Shown piece by piece: positions 1 through 7,471 of a stretch of DNA of 27,098 nt (positions are counted from its first letter, which is position 1; every line of letters begins with the position of its first letter). This DNA is from SIAJ01 sp036266155 (lineage in GTDB: Bacteria > Planctomycetota > Planctomycetia > Gemmatales > Gemmataceae), in NCBI GenBank assembly GCA_036266155.1, contig DATANR010000114.1, positions 1 to 27,098 on the forward strand, in the 5' to 3' direction. The notes below the pieces were generated by a model. That model searched no databases, was not told where the DNA came from, and saw only the letters and a list, made by a program, of their open reading frames with translations. Both the position numbers and the translations under genes were made by a program.

Positions 1-2
1 AC

Positions 3-122
3 ACCAAGCCGATGATCATCCGCCGCACCAATCGCTGGCTGCGGCGCAACGAGCTGGCGCGGTACTATCACCATCGCGCGCGTAACGCCATACCACCATT
101 GAAGAACGAACAGCGACGGTAG
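3..122 (+). CDS. C-terminal tail of an unknown protein (5' end outside window)
   Basis: The frame beginning at base 3 is open from the window edge to a TAG at 120-122 and encodes about 39 residues, very rich in Arg and His, with the central stretch IRRTNRWLRRNELARYY. The other two forward frames stop earlier (at 13-15 and by about 110). It would converge on the P-II gene, with 27 bases between the two stop codons. So short a fragment shows no family motif. The basic, amphipathic end could be a cytoplasmic tail, but that is a guess. It may not be coding at all. Confidence 0.4.
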   Translation, partial: TKPMIIRRTNRWLRRNELARYYHHRARNAIPPLKNEQRR

Positions 123-149
123 CTAGACAGTAGAACTACGATTTCTCTG

Positions 150-497
150 TCAGATTGCTTCAGGTCCGCGTTCGCCGGTGCGGATGCGCAACACATCTTC
201 AAGCGGCAGGATGAAAATCTTGCCGTCGCCGATGCGGCCTTCGGGGCCGGTTCGCCCAGCAGCCAGGATTGCGTTGACTGTCGGTTCGACGAAATCTTCG
301 TTCACGGCAATTTGAAGCTGCACTTTGCGGACAAGATTGACCGCCAGCTCGTGCCCGCGGAACGCTTCGGATTGGCCCTTCTGTCTACCAAAGCCATAGA
401 CATCGACGACCGTGAGTCGAAACACCTCGACGGCATTCAGCGCTTCCTTGACGGCCTCGAGTTTTGCGGGTTGGATGATGGCGAGGATGAGCTTCAT
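150..497 (-). CDS. P-II family nitrogen regulatory protein with altered T-loop
   Basis: This 115-residue protein matches the P-II (GlnB/GlnK) trimeric signal protein, which binds ATP/ADP and 2-oxoglutarate and regulates nitrogen assimilation partners. The start MKLILAI aligns with residue 1 of GlnB; the frame stays open further upstream, but that part is not P-II-like. The GFGRQKG T-loop base (residues 35-41), the IGDGKIF B-loop and the RIRTGE C-loop are present. By alignment to E. coli GlnB, the T-loop tyrosines are absent: position 46 is Phe and position 51, the uridylylation site, is Leu. Three extra residues (PEG) sit before IGDGK. No Shine-Dalgarno lies before the ATG, and no amtB or glnA gene is adjacent. 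The gene starts 25 bases beyond the sigma-factor terminator. Family call strong; the partner is unknown. Confidence 0.9.
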   Translation of the reverse strand: MKLILAIIQPAKLEAVKEALNAVEVFRLTVVDVYGFGRQKGQSEAFRGHELAVNLVRKVQLQIAVNEDFVEPTVNAILAAGRTGPEGRIGDGKIFILPLEDVLRIRTGERGPEAI

Positions 498-521
498 AAG
501 GTTTGTCGATTTGAAAAGAAG

Positions 522-549
522 AAAGGCCCGCCGAGATTGGCGGGCCTTT
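522..549 (-). terminator. Rho-independent terminator of the sigma factor gene
   Basis: A perfect 11-bp stem (522-532 with 539-549) encloses the six-base loop GAGATT (plus-strand reading). On the minus strand it lies 27 bases after the sigma-factor stop and is followed by a pyrimidine-rich run (CTTCTTTTC). It also sits just upstream of the P-II start, so read-through into P-II would be attenuated here. Confidence 0.75.
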
Positions 550-576
550 TGGCATTCCGTTCGCTCTTTATCCAAC

Positions 577-1590
577 TCAGTCGAGCAACAAGCTTGGCTC
601 CCAGCCGACGCGCTCAGCGCTTGCTCGCAGTTTTTCCAGAGCTCGGTTCTGGATCTGGCGGACGCGCTCTTTGCTAATTCGCAACAGATGGCCGATCTGC
701 CGCAGGCTGTGGGTGCCGCTGCCGGTAAGACCGAACCTCAGGTCGAGGACCTTCTTCTCCCGCGGGCGAAGATTGTCCATCAGGAACCCGAGAGCTTCCT
801 GACGTTCATTGTTCGTCTGCGTCGTGGTGCTGGTATTGTCCGGCATGGCCTCCGTCAACTTGAAATCGCTGTCGTCATCGAGGACGGCGTTCAGGCTCAC
901 GGGGGTCCGCGTGGCGGTCTGCAAGTGCGTCAGATGCTCGAGCGACGAGCCCGTGCGCGAGGCCAATTCTTGCGGGCTCGGCAGGTGCTTGCCGCCGTGC
1001 GCCAGAGCTTCGGATTCCTGTTGCAGAAGGCCGAGTTCTTGCAAGTGGTGCGGACTGAGGCTGACCAGGTGGCTCTGACGAGCAACCGCGATCTGCAACG
1101 TCTGCCGAATCCACCAGGTCGCATAGGTTGCGAGCCGGGTGCCGTGCGATACGTCGAAGCGATCGATGGCCTGCATCAAACCGCAGACGGCTTCTTGCAG
1201 GAGGTCCGAATAACTCAGAGCGTGATGGCGGAACCGCTTGGCAACGTGGGCGGCGAGGCGGATGTTCGCCGAGGCCAGCCGATGTTTGAAGTGGACGTAC
1301 TTGTCGTGAATGCGGCGGATCGCGGTCGATTCGCGACAGGCGTCCTCATTGCAGAACTCACGAATGAACTGGGCCATCGGCCAGGGTTCAAACGGAGGGC
1401 GGTTGGCCCGCAGCAGCGGGAACTGCCGCAGCAGCAGGCGAACGAGTTCGCTCTTGCAATCCCAGAAGCTGGAAAGCAGTTCTCGTTCTTCCTCGGGTGT
1501 CAGGAGGTCAGACGAGAACGTGGTGAGGGCAGGGGTGTCAGTCAAGGTTTCACCTGCGACCGACGACCGCTTCTTCCTCGCGGACTTCAT
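577..1590 (-). CDS. RNA polymerase sigma-70 family factor, primary/group 2 type
   Basis: This 337-residue protein directs RNA polymerase to promoters. Region 1.2-like sequence lies near residues 30-50 (LTPEEERELL). Region 2 carries DLLQEAVCGLMQAIDRFD followed by LATYATWWIRQ, the core-binding and -10-reading helices. Region 3 follows, with an acidic 3.2-type loop (VLDDDSDF). Region 4 ends in a helix-turn-helix, SLRQIGHLLRISKERVRQIQ, for -35 recognition. There is no long region 1.1, so it may be an alternative group 2 factor rather than the sole housekeeping sigma. The frame stays open to 1998, but the ATG at 1590 has a good Shine-Dalgarno (GGAAGGA, 8-base spacing) and begins a basic MKSARKKR end, so it was chosen. 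It is read away from the diguanylate cyclase gene. Confidence 0.93.
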   Translation of the reverse strand: MKSARKKRSSVAGETLTDTPALTTFSSDLLTPEEERELLSSFWDCKSELVRLLLRQFPLLRANRPPFEPWPMAQFIREFCNEDACRESTAIRRIHDKYVHFKHRLASANIRLAAHVAKRFRHHALSYSDLLQEAVCGLMQAIDRFDVSHGTRLATYATWWIRQTLQIAVARQSHLVSLSPHHLQELGLLQQESEALAHGGKHLPSPQELASRTGSSLEHLTHLQTATRTPVSLNAVLDDDSDFKLTEAMPDNTSTTTQTNNERQEALGFLMDNLRPREKKVLDLRFGLTGSGTHSLRQIGHLLRISKERVRQIQNRALEKLRASAERVGWEPSLLLD

Positions 1591-2207
1591 TTTGGTAATC
1601 CTTCCCCTTGGGGAATCGAACGACCCGGTGTGGCAACACAAAAGAGGGAGGATGGATGCCACATGCCGGCCAAAAGTGGCTGGCGAGTGCAAATGCATCC
1701 CGAACCCGGCGCCTCCGCGGCCCGGGCCGACGCAACACCTCCTTGTGTTGATTGGCGGCCAGCATTCCCTGCTGACCCTGAGCCATTCACTCCCCAGCAA
1801 AGACAACTGATTGTAATAAGGACGACCGAGGCTCGCAAGCCTCCACTTCGAAATTTGGCCGGAAATTCCGCCTTTTCTCTCGAAGTCGCCCAGTCGATAA
1901 GGACGGAATAACCGTAATCCCTTACCCGGTGGGTAGTTCCACAGACAAAACATTATACCCAGACTGGCAAGACTTGCCGCGCGCTCAAAGCGGCTCATCT
2001 GCGTCTGATTTCACCCCGAAGCCGTGCGGTCCGACCGACGCGCAATTGGGGAATAACCCCTATCGTCCTCTCGGGTTTCGATTTGCAGTCTTTTTCCAAA
2101 GACTCGGCCTCGGCAGGAAAAGTGAGTTATGCTCTCGGTAACGGTTGCTGCGCCTGTCTGGGTTCTTCGTACCGATCCCGGTGCCGCCGCGGACGCGAGT
2201 GACAAGC
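1591..2207. other. Long intergenic region between the sigma factor and diguanylate cyclase genes
   Basis: About 600 bases separate the two divergent starts, and no convincing gene was found. Minus-strand elements that can be named are the sigma-gene Shine-Dalgarno next to 1590, a short hairpin at 1733-1750 whose loop reads AAGGAG, and a perfect TATAAT at 1952-1957. Open frames run through the region, but their products are rich in Arg, Pro and Cys and resemble no family. The span is best read as a long 5' leader for the sigma gene plus two promoters. Confidence 0.5.
1952..1957 (-). promoter_or_regulatory. Candidate -10 box (TATAAT) for the sigma factor gene
   Basis: The minus strand reads TATAAT exactly. 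No good -35 hexamer lies 16-18 bases upstream. If used, it gives a leader of roughly 350 bases before the ATG at 1590. A chance match is possible. Confidence 0.3.
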
Positions 2208-3248
2208 GTGGGTCGATTTAAGTGTTCCGTTCTGTTCGTCGACGACGAGCCGGCGCTGGCCCAGCTCGCTCGCGGCCTCTTGCACCCTGATTATGACCTG
2301 CGTTGCGCTGAAAGTGCCGAGGAGGCGCAACTTCAGCTCGCCCGCTCGGAAATCGACATTGTCATTTCCGATCAGCAACTGCCTGGCCTTCAAGGCATTC
2401 CGTTCCTCGAATGGTGCCGCGAGCATTCGCCGCGAACCGTCCGCATCTTGATGACCGGCGTCTACAGTCTCGACGAAGCGGTTGAGGCTATCAATTCCGG
2501 TCTGGCGCAGCGGTTCCTGTTCAAACCCTGGCGCCCGGAACAGCTGGTCGCTCTGGTTCGTCAAGCCGCTCGGACGTTCCTCCTGGAACGGAGCCACGAA
2601 AACCTTCTCGATGAGTTGCGCAAGCTCAATCTCGAACTGGAAGAACGCGTTGCGGATCGCACGCGTGAACTGGAACATACCAATCGGCAGCTGGAGCAAC
2701 GCAATACGATGCTCCAGAAGATGGCACTCACCGACGCTCTGACCGGTCTGCCTAATCGTCGCGCGATGGACCGGCTCGCCAAGACCGAGGTTCTGCGCCG
2801 CGCTCGCACTCCAGCCCCGCTGGCCGTCGCCCTAGTCGATGCGGACAACTTCAAGTCGATCAATACGCGCTTCCTGCTGCCGGGCGGCGACCACGTGCTT
2901 GTGTGGCTCGGTCAGGTGCTGGTCAACGCCGTCCGGACCATCGACACTGTTGGCCGGGTTGGCGGCGAGGAGTTCATGGTGGTTGCGCCCGAGACCAGTT
3001 TCGACGGCGCAACGACGCTGGCCGAGCGCATCCGTCGTGCCGTGGAAATGGGCGAGACGAATTTCAACAACGAGGCGATCCGTCTAACGTGCAGCGTTGG
3101 AATGGTCGTCGCGGAAACGGACACGCTCGTCGGCTTCGATCAGATGCGTCATGCGGCCTCGGCCGCCCTCGGCGAGGCCAAGGAGAACGGCCGCAATCGT
3201 TGTGTCGTTCGTCAACTCACAACGCTCGACGGCCCATCGTCTTTTTGA
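2208..3248 (+). CDS. Response regulator with GGDEF output (diguanylate cyclase)
   Basis: This protein of about 346 residues likely makes cyclic di-GMP in response to a phosphorelay. Residues 7-120 form a receiver domain: acidic pair in VLFVDDEP, phospho-acceptor Asp55 in ISDQQLPG, then LMTG and the Lys in LFKPW. A coiled coil at about 130-175 (LEERVADRTRELEHTNRQLE) leads to a GGDEF domain with LTDALTGLPNRR and GGEEF at 252-256. The inhibitory site RTID (243-246) sits exactly five residues before GGEEF. The usual IND..GH..GD segment reads INT..LL..GD, so the GH pair is missing. The start is uncertain: the frame opens with TTG at 2145 and has GTGs at 2199 and 2208. The last leaves seven residues before the first strand, which is typical. 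No sensor kinase is nearby. Confidence 0.88.
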   Translation: MGRFKCSVLFVDDEPALAQLARGLLHPDYDLRCAESAEEAQLQLARSEIDIVISDQQLPGLQGIPFLEWCREHSPRTVRILMTGVYSLDEAVEAINSGLAQRFLFKPWRPEQLVALVRQAARTFLLERSHENLLDELRKLNLELEERVADRTRELEHTNRQLEQRNTMLQKMALTDALTGLPNRRAMDRLAKTEVLRRARTPAPLAVALVDADNFKSINTRFLLPGGDHVLVWLGQVLVNAVRTIDTVGRVGGEEFMVVAPETSFDGATTLAERIRRAVEMGETNFNNEAIRLTCSVGMVVAETDTLVGFDQMRHAASAALGEAKENGRNRCVVRQLTTLDGPSSF

Positions 3249-3267
3249 TTCAGACCGGGGAATATGC

Positions 3268-3300
3268 AGCGGGCTCGGGGATCATGTCTCCGCGCCCGCT
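3268..3300 (+). terminator. Probable terminator after the diguanylate cyclase gene
   Basis: AGCGGGC (3268-3274) pairs with GCCCGCT (3294-3300), with an inner stem of GGGGA against TCTCC containing one G-T pair. The T-rich TCGTTTCTC follows. It starts 20 bases after the cyclase stop and before the DUF2784 start. Confidence 0.5.
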
Positions 3301-3318
3301 TCGTTTCTCAGGTTCAAG

Positions 3319-3753
3319 ATGTACGGTTTTCTTGCCGATTTGATGGTCGCCATCCACGTCGGCTACGTCGCCTATGTGGTCCTCGGCCAACTCGCGACCT
3401 GGATGGGTTGGGCGCTCGGCCGACGATTCGTGCGCAACTTTTGGTTCCGGTCAACGCACCTGCTCGCGATCGCGGTAGTCGCGATTGAACAGGCATTCGC
3501 CATTCGTTGCCCGCTGACGGTCTGGGAAGAATCCTTCCGCGTAAAGGCCGGCCAGCCCGTCAGCGGCGAAACGTTTCTGGGGCGATTGATGCATTCGCTC
3601 CTTTTCCACGATTTCCAGCCGTGGGTATTCGCGGCCATCTACTACACGACTCTTGCGGTTGTAGCGCTTACCCTGTTTCTCTGTCCGCCGCGCTGGCCGT
3701 GTCGCGGAAAGTCCGCGATGAAGCCGTCGGTGACCGTGACGGCTTCACTCTGA
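3319..3753 (+). CDS. DUF2784 family integral membrane protein
   Basis: This 144-residue protein matches my recollection of the uncharacterised DUF2784 family. It opens with MYGFLADLMVAIHVGYVAYVV as the first membrane helix, has further helices around HLLAIAVVAIEQAFAI and WVFAAIYYTTLAVVALTLF, and carries the conserved CPLTVWE segment and a later LLFHDF in the loop between. Three to four membrane segments are visible, so it should sit in the inner membrane. The function of the family is unknown. The ATG at 3319 has a weak AGG six bases upstream; upstream frame extension reads through the terminator hairpin and is not family-like. It ends 12 bases before the convergent small exported gene. Confidence 0.8.
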   Translation: MYGFLADLMVAIHVGYVAYVVLGQLATWMGWALGRRFVRNFWFRSTHLLAIAVVAIEQAFAIRCPLTVWEESFRVKAGQPVSGETFLGRLMHSLLFHDFQPWVFAAIYYTTLAVVALTLFLCPPRWPCRGKSAMKPSVTVTASL

Positions 3754-3765
3754 CAGCAACACAAG

Positions 3766-4212
3766 TCACTTGTCATTGTGTTCGCGCAGCCAGCGCGAGC
3801 CGCGTTCGGCTGCCACCCCCGCGTCGGGATGGCGATGCACGCGGAGGTGGGACACCAGTTGCCAGCCGGCACGCTCCTCGTCGCTTTTGCCGTCGTAGGC
3901 CTTGCGCGTAAAGTTCATGGCCTTCGCGTTGGAGCGATTTATGTCGGCAAAGCGGGCCACGCCTTCCTCAAAGGTGATCCGATTCTCGGCCACATCGTTG
4001 GCAATCTCAATACGGACCAACGTGCGATGAGCCGTGATCTCGCTTTCGCGGTCAAGTTCGCGCGACTCCGCTTCGCGCCTGGACAGCCCAAATTGCAAGT
4101 CTGGATAATTCCAAAAATCCACGCCCGTGTCCTCGGCAAGCGAGGGATAGGCCGTCAATGCGGCAGCAACGAACAGGACAGCGGCAAGCGCAGAGCGCAG
4201 CTTCATTTTCAT
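3766..4212 (-). CDS. Small exported protein, paralogue 1 of the RITFEE.VARF pair
   Basis: This 148-residue protein has a clear Sec signal peptide (MKMKLRSALAAVLFVAAALTA, likely cleaved after PSLA) and a mostly helical, charged mature part. Residues near 80-95 read NRITFEEGVARFADIN, closely matching the protein encoded at 4603-5067, and the C-terminal helix (WQLVSHLRVH) may align too. I recognise the theme from many small planctomycete proteins of unknown function, but cannot name a domain. The ATG at 4212 has a strong GGAGG nine bases upstream; a second ATG lies six bases inside. It probably acts in the periplasm. No enzymatic motif is visible. Confidence 0.72.
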   Translation of the reverse strand: MKMKLRSALAAVLFVAAALTAYPSLAEDTGVDFWNYPDLQFGLSRREAESRELDRESEITAHRTLVRIEIANDVAENRITFEEGVARFADINRSNAKAMNFTRKAYDGKSDEERAGWQLVSHLRVHRHPDAGVAAERGSRWLREHNDK

Positions 4213-4602
4213 GGCGATTAGCCTCCTTCAGAGCAGTTCAATCTCAAGAATCGCCGGGGGAGGGAACCGGCTGGCCTGGAATGGCCACGATGGCCATTTT
4301 GGGGGTAGGAGAATCAGTTCCGATGACGCTCGGATGAAACTTGGGCGAAAGTGTGCTCGAAGCGTCGATTCATGGGAGCCTGATCCGGTGGTTTAAGGGC
4401 CACGCCGTGGTGACGACGTCAGAAGTATGCAGAGCGAGTAGCATGCCACGCAACATTCAGATCGTGTGAATGTCGCGCAACAGATTGAAATGAAATAGTT
4501 TGCGTCGATGCGTGTCGAAACGAATTTCTAATGATGGAGGCATCGCTGCCAATCGTTTCGGCACGAACTGCATTCGAGATTGGGTGGGCGATGACCAATA
4601 GA
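4213..4602. other. Intergenic region between two small paralogues, with short inverted repeats
   Basis: No gene was found in these 390 bases. AATGGCCA (4280-4287) pairs perfectly with TGGCCATT (4291-4298) around a three-base loop, and CCACG/CGTGG forms a small palindrome at 4400-4410. Either could be an operator or a weak terminator. The region should hold the promoter of the minus-strand gene starting at 4212, but no convincing -35/-10 pair stood out. Confidence 0.4.
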
Positions 4603-5067
4603 TTATCGCACGATTGGAGCATTGCCGTGATCGGCGCTCGCCGGAAGTAGAGTTGCCGCCTCGGCCTCAATGCGCGACAGCATCGCTTGAAAACGTTCCG
4701 CTTCATAACGCGCTTGGTTTCGCGCAAACGACAACGCTTGTGCGATGGCCCGCTGATGTTTCGAGCCGCTCGAAGTCGGATCGAATTCCTCTTCTTGAAC
4801 GCCGATCAATGACTCAAATCGAGCGACAGCTTCTTCAAACGTAATCCGGCCGCTGAGGAGGTCGTCCGTGCATTCCAGCTTGATCGCGAGGCGATGCTGG
4901 CATTCTTCATCGGCTGCCGTTGGTTGAGAAACTGGCTCATTTGTGATCGCGGCACTCTTGGCGGTTCGCTCCTGATCGTGCACATAGACCCGCGACAGGA
5001 GAAAACTGCCGGCGACAACAACGAGAGCAGGGGCAGCGCCGATCAAGACGCGCGGAGAGATAATCAC
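4603..5067 (-). CDS. Small membrane-anchored or exported protein, paralogue 2 of the RITFEE.VARF pair
   Basis: This 154-residue protein starts with a hydrophobic segment (VLIGAAPALVVVAGSFLL), either a signal peptide or an anchor, followed by a charged helical domain. Residues around 79-93 read GRITFEEAVARFESL, the same motif as in the neighbour at 3766-4212. The C-terminal helix (YEAERFQAMLSRIEAEAATLL) is probably a coiled coil. The chosen start is GTG at 5067, preceded by GGAG nine bases upstream. The frame remains open to 5196, but the added residues are Cys/Pro-rich and would bury the hydrophobic segment. Same strand as its paralogue, 390 bases apart, so probably an old tandem duplication. 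Function unknown. Confidence 0.65.
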   Translation of the reverse strand: MIISPRVLIGAAPALVVVAGSFLLSRVYVHDQERTAKSAAITNEPVSQPTAADEECQHRLAIKLECTDDLLSGRITFEEAVARFESLIGVQEEEFDPTSSGSKHQRAIAQALSFARNQARYEAERFQAMLSRIEAEAATLLPASADHGNAPIVR

Positions 5068-5253
5068 TCGGAAAAGCTCCAGAGTGGATGCGTGTATGCA
5101 CCCGTTTTGAGGTCCCGCTCGGGCGGGCCAGGTGGTGGGACGGCAATCGGCTGTGCGACAGGTTCCGGCGGCGGCGAAACCAGATTCGGCGGGCAACAGA
5201 ACTTTAGAGCGTGTGCACGGGCGAACGGTTCCAAGAAAGTTTTGAAAACGAAG

Positions 5254-5283
5254 TGGGGCGGCCAGGAGATTCTGGCCACCCCA
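5254..5283 (-). terminator. Terminator of the S46 peptidase gene
   Basis: An 11-bp stem with one mismatch (5254-5265 with 5272-5283) has the loop GAGATT in plus-strand reading. On the minus strand it begins 21 bases after the peptidase stop and is followed by CTTCGTTTTC. Its loop sequence is identical to that of the sigma-factor terminator at 522-549. Confidence 0.65.
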
Positions 5284-5304
5284 AATTACTTTGTTCCAAC
5301 CTCA

Positions 5305-7398
5305 TTACGATCGCTTCTTGCCTTGAATCTCGTCGGCCAAGTCGCTCGCGTCGTAAACCTTGCGCAATGCTTCGACGATCGCTCGCGAGTCAACGCTTAC
5401 CGCACGCGACACGACATCTTCGAACAGGAAGTCGAGTACGAGCGATTGAATGTTGCCGTCGAAGATCAAGCCGACAACTTCGCCTTCCTTGTTCACGACC
5501 GGGCTGCCGGAGTTGCCACCGATGATGTCGGCCGTGCACACGAAATTGAACGGCGTGCTCAGGTCCAATTTCGACTTGCGTTCTTCCCAGCGGGCCGACA
5601 GATCGAACGGCACCTTGTTGTCGTGCTCCTTAGAGCGTTGGTAGAGCCCGGCCATCGTCGTAAAAGCCGGCACCTGCTTGCCGTCCTCGGTATAACCCTT
5701 CACGGTGCCAAACGCGAGCCGCAAGGTAAAGGTCGCATCAGGATAGGTGCTCGTACCGTCGAGGGCAAAGCGGGCCTTGGCGATGGCCGCCGCCGCCTGA
5801 CGCTTCGGCTCTTCAACTTCGGTTTCGAACTTCTTGCGCACGGCCCGGGCGTCGGCATCGACGAGGCGGGCCAATTCAATCATCGGATCCTTGGCGGCGT
5901 CCACAGCCTCCTTCCCACCCTTGAAGAGTTTCTTGCGGACCTCGACGTCCTTCACCTTCGTGCCGCTGACGAGTTCAAAGGCCCGATCGCGTGGCGACTT
6001 GCCGGCAAGGACCTTCTTGACGAGTTCGTGGTTGGCGCCGTACTGGGCCGCCATGTACGTCAGCGAGTCACTCAACGTCAGAATCTCCAGGTCGTCGTAA
6101 ATCGGTTCGTCGGAAAAGAGCTGGTCCTTGAGCGAGTCGAGCCGGGCGTCGCCGAATTGTTGCAAGCGCTCGCCGGACGGCTTCGGCAATTCCTCCGAGG
6201 CCCGCAGCAACAGGCGCGAGATCGAGAACAGGTGGCTCGCGAACGCCTGGCCGGCCTCGAGCAAGTTCATGTCGCGTGCGACTTCAGCACGCACCTTTTC
6301 CGCCTTCGCAATGGTCTCGAACGCTTGCTCGGCGTCCTTGTAACCTTGTTTAGAGACGAATTCACGCAGTCGTTTCTCCTCGGCCGCCTTGCGACCGAGC
6401 AGTTGCGGGTCGAGCAAGCCGCCGAGTCCGCCGACGCGCGCCTTGCGTGAGTTCTGAATGCGGAAGAAATCTTCCTTGGCACGGCGACGGTTCTCCTCGC
6501 TGCGCTCGGCCCACGAGCCGAGCAGCACTTCCAGCCGATTCAAGCGGGCCAGTTGCGTCGGGTACTGGATGTCACGCAGGTACTCCAACTCGGCCAAAGT
6601 GTTCTGCCGGTTGGTCCGGCCCGGATGACCAGAGACGAAGACCAACTCGCCATCCTTCGATCCGGCCGGGCTCCACTTCAAATAGTGTTCGACGTGAATC
6701 GGCTTGTTGTTCTCGTAAACGCGGAAGAAGCACATGTCGAGATCGAAGCGCGGGAACTCAAAGTTGTCTGGATCACCACCGTAGAACGCGATCTGCTGTT
6801 CCGGAGCGAACACCAAGCGGATGTCGGTGTACTTCTTGACGGTATACAGGTGGTAGGCGCCGCCGGCGTAGAGCGTGACCATCTGGGCGTTGATGCCCTT
6901 GGACTCGTCCGAGCCCGCGCTTTCCAGTTCGGCGACGACCTTCCGCCGCGCGGCAGCCGCCTCAGCGCCGGTGGCGCCCGCCTTGACCGCTCCTTGAACC
7001 TTAGAAGTGACATCTTCAATCTTGAGCAGGACGTTGAGCTCAAGGGCCTTACACGGCAGCTCGTCGGCCGCGGTCTTGGCGTGGAAGCCGTTCTTCAGAT
7101 AGTCGACCTTTTCGTTCGAGACTTTTTGCAGATCGTCGGCGCCGACGTGGTGGTTGGTCATCACCAGGCCGTTCGGCGACACGAAGCTGCCGGAGCCGCC
7201 GGAGTTAAAGCGGACGCTCGAAAGACGCACATGGTCGAGCCACTCCTGCGTCGGCTCAAAGCCGTACTTGGCCTTCAAATACTCCCGCGGCGGATTGCTG
7301 TAGAGCCACATGCCCTCGTCGCCGTGCAACGGACTATCCAACATGCTCGCTCCAACGACGGCGGCACAAATGCCGGCCAGCCACAACTGGTACCTCAT
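5305..7398 (-). CDS. S46 family dipeptidyl peptidase (DPP7-like specificity)
   Basis: This 697-residue exported serine exopeptidase should release dipeptides from peptide N-termini in the periplasm. A signal peptide is followed by the family opening DEGMWLYSNPP (S46 proteins begin the mature chain with a similar DEGMW). The chymotrypsin-like triad is visible: His in TNHHVG (83-84), Asp221 in FPRFDLDMCFFR, and Ser630 in GGNSGSP. Length fits the roughly 700-residue family. The specificity position 18 residues after the Ser (673 in characterised enzymes) is Gly648, as in DPP7-type enzymes that prefer hydrophobic P1 residues, not the Arg of Asp/Glu-specific DPP11. The ATG at 7398 has AAGGA eight bases upstream. 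It lies 73 bases downstream of the PfpI gene and could be co-transcribed with it. Confidence 0.92.
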   Translation of the reverse strand: MRYQLWLAGICAAVVGASMLDSPLHGDEGMWLYSNPPREYLKAKYGFEPTQEWLDHVRLSSVRFNSGGSGSFVSPNGLVMTNHHVGADDLQKVSNEKVDYLKNGFHAKTAADELPCKALELNVLLKIEDVTSKVQGAVKAGATGAEAAAARRKVVAELESAGSDESKGINAQMVTLYAGGAYHLYTVKKYTDIRLVFAPEQQIAFYGGDPDNFEFPRFDLDMCFFRVYENNKPIHVEHYLKWSPAGSKDGELVFVSGHPGRTNRQNTLAELEYLRDIQYPTQLARLNRLEVLLGSWAERSEENRRRAKEDFFRIQNSRKARVGGLGGLLDPQLLGRKAAEEKRLREFVSKQGYKDAEQAFETIAKAEKVRAEVARDMNLLEAGQAFASHLFSISRLLLRASEELPKPSGERLQQFGDARLDSLKDQLFSDEPIYDDLEILTLSDSLTYMAAQYGANHELVKKVLAGKSPRDRAFELVSGTKVKDVEVRKKLFKGGKEAVDAAKDPMIELARLVDADARAVRKKFETEVEEPKRQAAAAIAKARFALDGTSTYPDATFTLRLAFGTVKGYTEDGKQVPAFTTMAGLYQRSKEHDNKVPFDLSARWEERKSKLDLSTPFNFVCTADIIGGNSGSPVVNKEGEVVGLIFDGNIQSLVLDFLFEDVVSRAVSVDSRAIVEALRKVYDASDLADEIQGKKRS

Positions 7399-7471
7399 GA
7401 AGTCATTCCTTGATGGGGATGTATGTAAAGATTCCAGAACTGACGTTATAGGAAATGGGCGGGAGCCGCCG

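Noticed and set aside
412..1911. A 499-codon plus-strand open frame opposite the sigma factor gene
   Set aside because: It is antisense to a clear sigma-70 protein and has no recognisable domain; high GC content favours such long shadow frames.
2048..2060. GGGG-AATAA-CCCC as an operator
   Set aside because: Only four base pairs; expected by chance in this sequence.
3721..3745. Hairpin AAGCCGTC/GACGGCTT as a terminator
   Set aside because: It lies inside the DUF2784 coding sequence and lacks a T-run; it may be incidental, although it is close to the stop.
4894..6450. A 518-codon plus-strand open frame opposite the S46 peptidase
   Set aside because: The opposite strand encodes all S46 catalytic motifs; the plus frame product is low-complexity and family-less.
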